Assembly (NCBI GenBank): GCA_030280995.1
Contig: JASXTE010000001.1
Coordinates: forward strand, 28,614,606-28,678,605
Origin: Hemileia vastatrix
Taxonomy: Eukaryota > Basidiomycota > Pucciniomycetes > Pucciniales > Zaghouaniaceae
Length of the DNA: 64,000 bases
Direction of reading: 5' to 3'
A program made the position numbers and the translations under genes. The notes beneath the pieces were generated by a model, which worked only from the letters and a program-made list of their open reading frames with translations, was not told where the DNA came from and did not search any database. Below, piece after piece: positions 55,893-64,000 of the stretch (positions are counted from its first letter, which is position 1; each line of letters opens with the position of its first letter).

Positions 55893-57638
55893 TTTCAGCC
55901 TGGATATACCCAGAACTTAGTGATCAGTACTTATGAATTATGTTAAAGACATGTAGTATACATGTGAACCATAAATAAAGCTACACAAGTAGTATACATA
56001 AGTGAAATTTATTATTAAATACAATATATGCCATTATAACACCTGATATACATGCATATATCTTCCTCTTATAAGTCTTATGTACTTAATATTTAGTTGG
56101 AAAATACTTGGGTAAACTTAATAACCTTAAAAATAAGGCTACATACACTACGCAATATAGGGGGTGGACTTGCTAGCAAGTCCTCAACCTGAGCTCAGAT
56201 GGAACTAAGATGGAACTCAGACTGAACTCATACTGAACCCATACTTTACTCTACTTGAATACACATCTAAAACTGTTCTGCTGAGTGGTTTTCATCCCTG
56301 ATTTTATGGTTCCTTTATCAATAGATCAATGTGTGTTCAATCTGTGGTGAGTTTGGGTCCCAGGTTGCGGACTTGCTAGCAAGTCCACTCCCAATATTGT
56401 GTGGTGATCATTTTTAAGTAAACATAAAGCTTTACTTTTCATTTTTTATATGAAAAACAAGAAATTCACTTTAAATCACTTAAAAGATGAATATATGCGC
56501 TATAAATTTAATTATATTAAAAATTCACCTTTACAAATCAATTTTTCTTAATAAGGACTATTTATTTCACTACTCAAATGCATAAAAAGAACACTTTCCA
56601 AATAGGGTGTTTTTTATCCCAGAAATAGATTCTGTGTACTGGCCACATACTGCCTGCATTTTTCCTTTGTGAATAGCTTCATTTTTAGCAAAGTTAGCTT
56701 TTTCACACTATAATTACCCCACATTCTAAACCCACTTTGGGGAAACACACTAAAGTAGGTAACAGGCACTTATTTAGTGTCCTAATTTAATTATAGGTGT
56801 TTGGACTTGCTATATGAAATAATTTTATTAATAAATTCAAGATTGCCGCCTTTAATTCACTACCACATTTAAATTTTCCAGAATAAGTCAAGGATTTACC
56901 CGTGAAAGAGCCTTACAAGGACTGCATGTAGTTACCCCACATCTCACATCCTTTTTTGGGGTTCTCAGTTGTTTCTCAGAAAATATTGGTCATTTTTGGA
57001 GGAGGATTTCACATAGTGAATAAGAATAATTATACCCATCATTTCTAGTGTTTATACCCATTAATACTTTTTAATATTTGGTGTAATTCTTTCTTTTTTT
57101 AGTATATTATTTTAAGATATAACAAGCATATACTCTCTTTTTTGCTTAATCTATTATTTTGATGGATTATCCCTATTACGCCAGGAATTTGGCAGGTGAT
57201 ATAATTCTAATTATGTTATTGGTCATTATTTATGTTGTTTTAAAGGTGTATTTGCTAGAATGAGGCTTCGATAGCTGTGTATAGGACAGGTGAATCAAGG
57301 GGGCTCATAAAAGGATTATTGGGTATAAAAGGAGGGGGTTTTTGGTTTTTTTTCTACATTCTTTATGATTACAATCAAAATATATAACCAATACAATTAC
57401 AATAAATATCAATAGTACATATAAGGTCTTTGAATAGTATCTGAATTATTACATTTATTTTTCTACAAACTATAAGATTTTAGTACATTTATAATTAGTG
57501 AGATTAAAATTATTGAGACCCTTATATTGATTTATATTTTAATACTAATTGGATTTGTACTAAATTATTCATATAAAATATTCAAGACAACTGACTAATC
57601 AAGCTATTCACATCTCTGTACTTGAACTCAGCCTGACA
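55893..57638 (+). mobile_element. Solo LTR of family A inside element D, itself carrying a MITE
   Basis: Starts TTTCAGCCTGGATATACCC and ends AACTCAGCCTGACA. Without the 261-bp MITE it is about 1485 bp, as in A1 and A2. It splits the RT-to-RNase H region of D between FLGMC and YRQYI. Flanks AACAC and CACAC are a near-match target duplication. TATAAAAGG is kept at 57324. No gene. Confidence 0.9.
56146..56406 (-). mobile_element. 261-bp CACTA-like MITE, copy 2 (inverted relative to copy 1)
   Basis: CACTACGCAATATAGGGGG at the left and, inverted, CACCACACAATATTGGGAG at the right, each followed by GGACTTGCTAGCAAGTCC. Same length as copy 1. Flanks ATA and ATC. Internal GAACTCA[GT]A repeats as in copy 1. 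Confidence 0.88.
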
Positions 57639-59285
57639 CACACATTCCCAAAAAACGTTGGATTTCTCTTACAGAAGTTGATGCTTTCACATTTTCAATT
57701 GCAGAAACTTTGTTTTTATCTACACAGATTTTTAAACCTGACACAATATGTCCCAGAAACTTCAAGGATTGAAAACCAAACTTAAAATTTTTCATAGATA
57801 AGGTCAGGCTGATATCATCCATCTTCTGAATGACTCTTTTCAAGTGACTCATGTTCTCATAAAAGGTTTTAGAAGAAACTAGGATGTAATCAATTTAGAC
57901 CATTAACCATCCATAAATTATCTCTTGATGAAAAGTATTTTCCATCACTTTCTGAAAAACTGAAAGAGATTTTTTAGGGCCAAATGGCATTCTAACATAC
58001 TTATATATTCGCATGTGTGTAGAAATTAGCAAGAAATTCTGAGAGTTCTTTTCAACAAGAATTTGATGATAAACTTTATTACCATATAGCCAACTAATAA
58101 ATTTTGTAACTTGAAATGTAGCATGTATTGAGTGTATTATGGATAAAGGATAAATATCATCCACTGTATAAGAATTCAATTCTCTATCATCCCCACATAA
58201 TCTAGCCTTATCTTTTTCATACAAAATTAAGATTGGAGAGATGACACAATATTTTGGGGTAACATAAATCTTCTGAATAATTTTCATTTTCAAGAGGTTT
58301 GTGATATTATCCGCAATATCTTTTCTCTTTTGTTGGAGAAGCAGGATATAGTTTTTTCTTAAGGAAAGGAGGAATCTCAGTCAAGTTACAGGATAAAGAA
58401 ATTTTTCATTTCTTCCTTAAAAACTCCTAATTCATGAGATCCATGAGCAAATGCCATACAAAAAGATGTAATCAAGTAAATTATAGATTCTTTCTGTTCA
58501 TCAGATAACTGATCACCAAATGAAGCAGTATTAATTTCAGATAAAAAATTATCTATTTTTTCTGTTGGTCTTCCCTTAGATTGAATAGATGCATTACAAG
58601 ATTTTAAGAGATGTGCAGAAGATTTTTTAGAGGAAGAAATGCTTACTTTCCTCTTACAATTCATTCCCAGTGTGAAACAATTGTTTTCTGGATCTAATTT
58701 GATACCAAACATGGTTAAATTGTCATTTCCCATAATAAACCAATTGCTTAAGTTATCATTTTACATCACAACAAATTCACAAACAGCTCTGACAAAACCA
58801 CCATTATACTTAAAAAAGTACAGCGGTTTTTTACTTGCTAATGGACATAAAACAGAACCATAAGCTCTCCATTTTTCAGATGTCATAGGTAATAATTTAC
58901 TATGATAATATTTATCTACTGAAGCAAGAGATTTTTTAGACACTACACTTCTTCCAGAACCAAATTCAATAACAACCTCAAAATTTTTACCATATATGAT
59001 AACTGGTGCTTTTAAGAGGGATATTAATATGGAACTTTCATTAATATCTTTTATAATATCAACATTTTCCCTTGAACATAAATCCAAGTTACACACTTCA
59101 GATAAATAATCTAAATATTGGACATCTTGTTTCAACATTAGAACTTCATTTAAAGAATCATTTTCATAAAAGATATTACTTTCACATTTGGTAGAGGAAT
59201 AATTAAGATTAACTTCAGAATTATCAGTTTCTTCAGTTTTTTCTACAAGATGAATTTTCTTGTCACAAAATTTTCCTTTCTTCAA
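57628..59285 (-). pseudogene. pol: Pol of Ty3 element D, 5' part: protease and RT
   Basis: Minus strand: DVQYLDYLSEV, then a protease-like FEVVIEFGSGRSVVSKK (about 58970) in which the catalytic DSG/DTG has become EFG, so it is dead. RT follows at 58293-57628: YCVISPILILYEKDKARLCG, motif A WLYGNKVYHQ with the Asp replaced by Tyr, MPFGPKKSLSVFQKVMEN, VLVSSKTF near the YxDD position (the box itself is disrupted around 57895), KFLGHIVSGLKICVDKNK. Joined to the 3' part across the solo LTR. Confidence 0.82.
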
Positions 59286-61569
59286 TATTTTTATATATTT
59301 AAAACAAGTATTACTTACATATTTCTTTGTTGAAACTGGGAAGAGGGTTTTTCAGATTTTTCTGAGAGTTTTGATGAATTTTTTGTTGATCATGGTAAGA
59401 TTTTGAGGGATAATTCATTGGTTCATATCTATGATTAAGTAAAACTTCATTACAGATATTAATGAAAAAAGAATGTTCTCATATATTCTCAGTTCTAGCC
59501 ACAGTCAAATCTCTGAGAGAATTTAGTAATTTATAGATAATTTTGTCTCTCCAAATATCATAATCCAATTTTTAAATCTATAGCTCTAAGAAGTTTGGTT
59601 ATTTTCATAAGGAAAAAAAAGTTTTTTCGGCAGAAGAGAATGTATATTTAGCATTCTCATAAATCTCTGTTGTTCCAATTTGAATTTTGAACCACCAAAT
59701 TGATTCTCAATTAATTTCTTCCACTCATTCCACATAAAGTGATTGTTATCCAATAAAACAGACTCATACCACATCACTGCTACATTGAAAAATCAAGAAA
59801 TAAATTTAGAAATAATTTCTTCAACTTTTAATTTATAAGAACTCTTTAAATTATCAATTCTTTGAATAAAATGTTTCCAATGAGATAAAAAATCCCCATC
59901 AAAGGTAGGGTAATGATCAAGTTTAGGCCGATTTGTATTGCTACTAGGCTGGAAAGCTTTAATGATAGAATTATTCATTGTAATTAATTTCAGAAGTTTG
60001 GAAAGGTGTACAGAAATCTCAATGCTTATAGAGGCAGATGGTTCATTGTGAGTATTAAAAATTTTTTTGTTATTCACAAAAGATTTCATAGACTCATTGT
60101 CAGAAAGATTAATGGTCATATTACAAAGAAAAGATGAATTTCTTTTTTCAGGTTATTTACCTTTATTTCTAGTAGACATTTGAGTAGTATTTTTTACCAC
60201 ATCATAATTTTCATTAGAAACAACTGGTAATGCAGAGAATTTTTCCTTAAGATTAGATAAAGTTTTTCATAACTTAGGAATATACAAAATTTGATAATTG
60301 TTTTTTGCAAGAGATAAAACATTTCTATCTTCCTCCACTGAGAATTTTTCACTCAAAGATTGAAAATCAATTTTCAATTTCTTTAATTAATTGCATGAGG
60401 TCTTATTATCATTTATTAATGAATTTTTTTCACCTATGAGGGGTTTTAATTCACTAATAACTTAACGCAGATGTTGAAGTGCTCTGTGATCATTTTTTAT
60501 AATTTTTTGTTGATAAAGTATATGAATCAAGGTGTCATTTAATTTAAAATAAGCTGTATCTCATACAGAAGAACTCAATTTACAATGTAAATGCAAACTA
60601 TTTAATCTGTCATTTTCATGTTTTAATAAATATCTCAAGACTTTGTCTCTTATATCACTGAAATCAGGAGGATCCTTTAAAATTTCTTCAGAAGTTTTCT
60701 CAAGCAAGAAATATACTTCATGGAAAACAGATTCATTTCTAATTTCATGAAAATGATTTAATAAATAAGTTGAAGTTAAATTTAAAGGCTCATCAAATGA
60801 CAATTTACTGATTAAATCTTTAGGGATACTCATAACAGAAATTTGTTTTTAAGAGGTTTTAAAGTTCTCTCATTACTCTCAACAGTATTACCTGAAGAAG
60901 AAGGCTTAGTATTGTACATACCAAAATGCTTATTAAAAAGGTTACTCACCATGGCAGAGGGGGAAACTTCCCCTGGGCCTGAGCCTTCTTTTTCTGCATC
61001 TGTGGTAAGGAGGGCAGGCTGAGGATGGTAATTGCATGTCCTTGATGGGCCAGGTTGATAAGCTAGAAGAGGTTTCACATTCTTCTGGTAATTATATATG
61101 AGGTAATCACATTTCCACTGCTCTACCTCCATTCTCTTTGAGGTTGGTTGAGGAAGATGTGGATTTGGCTGCATAGTCTGATAATGACCTTTGTTGTGCT
61201 TTAGCAGCTATTTCATCTGATCCCATAGAGTACCCGATCTGTATTTTTACCTCATATTTTCTGTTTTTGTTTCCTATTTATGACCTGACATATTTTCTAC
61301 CTGCTGTACCAGAGGGATCTTTTTTATTTGTAAATCTTTTAAGGGATTGTCCAGATTTATTACAGGTTTGGCTTTTATCTGAATTTTTGGGGGAGGAAGT
61401 TTTATCACCTCTCCTGACATTTCTATGTCCTGAAGAATTTTCAGATTTTCTGTCAGCTGATGAATCTTTGTAATTTTATTTTGAAGAACCTAAAGATTTA
61501 ATATCAAAATCTACCATCTTTTTCATCAACATTTAGACTATCCATGCTATCAGTAAAATTTTTAGACAT
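59286..61569 (-). pseudogene. gag: Gag of Ty3 element D (degenerate)
   Basis: ATG at 61569 opens MSKNFTDSMDSLNVDEKDG. A basic, Ser/Lys-rich N-terminal part (RRGDKTSSPKNSDK near 61400) leads to TSKRMEVEQWKCDYLIYNYQ (61130), a helical spacer (60833-60561), and the capsid-like core RPKLDHYPTFDGDFLSHWKH (59930), WYESVLLDNNHFMWNEWKK and FGGSKFKLEQQR (59770-59660). A basic Lys/Cys segment (FKYIKILKKGKFCDKKIHLV) ends it near 59260. Frame breaks are frequent. The N-terminal part is longer than in family A and shares no clear match there. Confidence 0.78.
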
Positions 61570-62111
61570 GAAAAATGTATACTAAAAAAAAATCAAATTC
61601 AATCAAAAATGATTTAAATTTTAATTTGTGATATAAGATAGAAATTATACATTAATATTTTAAATCAAAAAAATGAGGAAAAAAAATATATTTATTATGA
61701 TTATTATTTATTTTATAAAAAATAATCAAGAAAACATTTGATTTCAATTTATTTTAATTTGATTATATTTGTTAAAATAATAACCAACAAATTTTAATTG
61801 AGACTAAACACCAATTGTAATTATTGTCCATCAATTTTATCAATTATAAATGATAATTAAATTAATTATTAATCAAAAAAATTATCTTCTAGTACTAAGA
61901 GAGTTACTCTATAATTTTCAACCATGAAAAAATTTAAAAAAAATTATGATTACTTACATGCAGTGACTCAGCAAAATAGCCAATGACACTGTTTTTGTAA
62001 TAAAAGTTTAAAGTCAAAATTTGTTAAATGCAAAGGTTAACTTACTATAGTGATAAAAAGAACACACTGAAATATATAATTTTTAAATACATATAAACTG
62101 TTAGTTTAAAA
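61570..62111 (-). other. Untranslated leader of element D
   Basis: AT-rich with no open frame of note; lies between the primer-binding site and the gag start, like the leaders of A and E. Confidence 0.65.
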
Positions 62112-62132
62112 CCCCAGTTCAAATCACAGCCA
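62112..62132 (-). promoter_or_regulatory. Primer-binding site of element D
   Basis: Minus strand TGGCTGTGATTTGAACTGGG(G). Its complement ends in CCA and contains CAGTTCAAATC, the T-arm form of a tRNA 3' end, so it fits a tRNA-primed Ty3 element. It is at the right distance upstream of gag (61569). Confidence 0.75.
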
Positions 62133-62732
62133 TGGGAAAAGGTCTTTTTTTGTGTAAGGGTGGCCTGTGTGTTGAGTCATTCATCTAAAAAGTCCAAAAT
62201 GTTGTTATTAGGAAAGGATCCCAATTGTAAGCAGATTTTATAGAAGAATGAAGAAAATTAAGAAGAAATGAAAAGACAATGGGAAAATAAAAACATAAAA
62301 GTATCAACTGAAGAAGAAAAAAAGAGTCTACAAAATAAAGACTTGGACATAAGGATTTTATTTAAACAAGTAAGTAGTCTTTATCTCTCTGACTATAAAA
62401 AAACAAAATATAACAGTGAACCACTCTTAAAGCAACCTTTTATATAGATATAATTCCTTATTTTAGTTGTAATTAAAACACAGTAATTGAACTTTTTAGA
62501 AAGATATGTATAAAACTAAAAAAATGTTAACTGATAAAATTTAAGGCAATGAATTTAATACAGACTACAAAGTGAGAATCCAAAGCCTTTATATAGGCAA
62601 ATGAGGCCCTCTGAGGTTTTACAATCTTTATATACACAGAAAAAGAAAGGAAACAATTAAAATGAAGTATAAAGATGCAAATAAGGGTTTCTATGTAACC
62701 ATTTACTAAAACAGAATAAAAGAAACCCAATA
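62133..62732 (-). repeat. Probable 5' LTR of element D, truncated
   Basis: The sequence before the primer-binding site should be the LTR. It contains a minus-strand TATA box (CTATATAAAAGGTTG, 62448-62434) matching TATAAAAGGTT of the C LTR. The LTR start is not seen; a DNA transposon terminus begins at 62733. The open frame at 62527-62730 is probably not a gene. Confidence 0.55.
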
Positions 62733-64000
62733 GGGGGTGTCAGTTCTGGCAAATCCGCACTTAAATTAAGTGCGGATTTCAAACCAAATCAGCACTTAAA
62801 TTTTGAAAAAAAGTCACTTATTTCAAAAAAGGGTGTCAGTTATGACCTCAAATCAGCACTTTTTTCCCGTTTTTTTTTCACAACCACATTTTGGCCACAA
62901 AACATCCCTTCCTTTCTTACCCCATCCCTGTAACATGTGACACACTGACCTTCCTCGCTACCTACCCATCAATCCTTGGCACACACCCCTTCCTGACATT
63001 TTCAATATTTTGACCAGGCATGTTTACATTCTTTTTTACTTATTTCTTCTACTTCTTAATCTTTTTTCTATGGGTGTCAGTTCTGACCTCAAATCAGCAC
63101 TTTTTTCGTGATTTTTTTTTCAAAACCACATGTTGGCCACATCATCCCTTTCTTTCCCATACCATTTTGTACTCTCCAAATGTCCTCTTTGTGTACTTCA
63201 TTCACTTGGGTTGGTATTTTGGTTTGTTGCATATTCATTTTTTTTGGAATTTACGGTGAATTTTTTTTTTTTGGATGGCTCATTGGTTTTCTTTCACCAG
63301 CTCAACATGAAATCGCATATTTTCTGAAATTGCATATTTTGTCAGTGATTTTTTTTTTCATTCATCCCTCATATCCTTTTCCTATTCTCCTCCAACATCC
63401 CTCAAACAATTTGGTTTCATTCATTTTGTCATCTCATCTCTCCAGGTAAGTCACTTTATTCTTTTTTTTTGATTTTTTGATTACTAATTATAATTTTTTT
63501 TTGTTTTTTTCTGTTTATTTTATTTTTTTTATCTAAATTTTTTTTGTAAGTGGTTATTTTGGATTTCAATGTTATAATTAACCTTTTTTTTCTCTCCCTC
63601 TTTACTTTCTTTTTTAGCTCCATCACCCTACTCTTCATCCCTCCTTGGCATGGTCATTATCCCCCCTTTCCCTTATTTCACTTTTTTTTGGCTCCATTTT
63701 ATTGAAACACATACATTGCACATTCTTTATGCATTTCACTTACTCCATATTCAATTTCCCCACAATTCCAACATCAATCTTTCTCACTCTATTTTTCCTA
63801 CTTTTCAATCAAGGTAAGTTTCATCTCCTTTTTTTCATGCCTATATGATATCTCATTCCTTTTATGAAAAGTTCATACTTAAATATATGTATGACTCTTA
63901 TCTGGATAACAGTGAACTTATAAAACTCCTTTTGATCTCATCTTCATTACCACTTTTCAAGTTTTTGTAAAATTTTGAAAATCAGACTCGGAATTAGGGT
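62733..64000 (+). mobile_element. 5' region of a DNA transposon, GGGGGTRTCA group, running off the window
   Basis: Starts TA|GGGGGTGTCAGTTCTGG. GGGTGTCAGTT[AC]TGACCTCAAATCAGC recurs at about 62830 and 63072, each followed by CACTTTTTT and AACCACAT[TG]TTGGCCACA, so about 240 bp are duplicated. AATCCGCACTTAAATTAAGTGCGGATT (62751 on) is a long palindrome. Further right are T-rich stretches with good splice donors (CTCCAGGTAAGT at 63443, CAAGGTAAGTTT at 63809) and an acceptor (TTTTTTAGCTCC at 63612), suggesting an intron-rich leader. Open frames here are low-complexity, so I call no gene. Confidence 0.6.

Noticed and set aside
62112..62132. tRNA-like segment (CAGTTCAAATC ... CCA)
   Set aside because: Only the 3' 21 bases of a tRNA are present, on the strand expected for a primer-binding site of element D. 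No acceptor partner, D-arm or anticodon arm lies upstream, so it is not a tRNA gene.
63020..63450. Several overlapping plus-strand open frames rich in Phe and Leu
   Set aside because: They come from T-rich leader sequence of a DNA transposon; three frames are open at once, which indicates base composition and not coding.

Overview
The window is a transposon graveyard from an AT-rich, intron-containing eukaryotic genome, almost certainly a basidiomycete fungus. The Ty3 gag, pol and chromodomain proteins, the very long LTRs and the short GTAAGT...AG introns fit rust fungi (Pucciniales), and the gag/pol wording resembles what I remember from rusts such as Austropuccinia. That species-level placement is inference; no search was run. 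I see no convincing host housekeeping gene, no rRNA or tRNA gene and no CRISPR array.

Layout. 1-923: end of a DNA transposon (terminus GGGGGTATCA) with an antisense Myb/SANT-like gene, inserted in the LTR of a Ty3 remnant (924-1348). 1349-17955: two copies of one Ty3 chromovirus family (A1 plus, A2 minus) fused tail to tail into a palindrome with arms of over 7 kb; the A2 LTR holds a solo LTR of family B. 17956-31189: remnant of element E, split by Ty3 element G (18188-28097, TSD TACAG), which itself holds a solo LTR (TSD GGAAC) and a 261-bp CACTA-like MITE. 31190-46138: a multi-hairpin foldback array split by a giant Ty3 element B (31600-45928, 14.3 kb, identical-length 1094-bp LTRs, TSD ACGT), which holds a further solo LTR (36180-37280, TSD GCGG). 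46960-48101: Tnp2/CACTA-like transposase remnant. 48330-62732: two more Ty3 chromoviruses, C (plus) and D (minus), again tail to tail; D is broken by a family-A solo LTR that carries a second copy of the 261-bp MITE. 62733-64000: start of another DNA transposon of the GGGGGTRTCA group.

Most notable. Elements B and G carry, between pol and the 3' LTR and on the opposite strand, genes for small proteins with an N-terminal C-x2-C-x6-C ... C-x2-C-x6-C zinc-cluster-like motif. B has two (500 and 196 codons), each with an intron whose removal joins two reading frames exactly; G has a decayed third. Around them in B lie repeated RNA-like hairpins with compensatory base changes, a roughly 25-bp repeat array, and a GC-rich palindromic block shared in inverted orientation with the LTR. 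Together these suggest an accessory, antisense-transcribed module of large basidiomycete Ty3 elements.

Genes work as selfish elements: gag and pol make particles and cDNA; chromodomains (A, C, D, G) would steer integration to marked chromatin; the antisense zinc-cluster proteins are of unknown function, possibly regulating the element's own LTR. Most copies are dead through nonsense codons, frameshifts, lost catalytic Asp residues and nested insertions; in G most premature stops are TGA, as expected from C-to-T decay of CGA or G-to-A of TGG.
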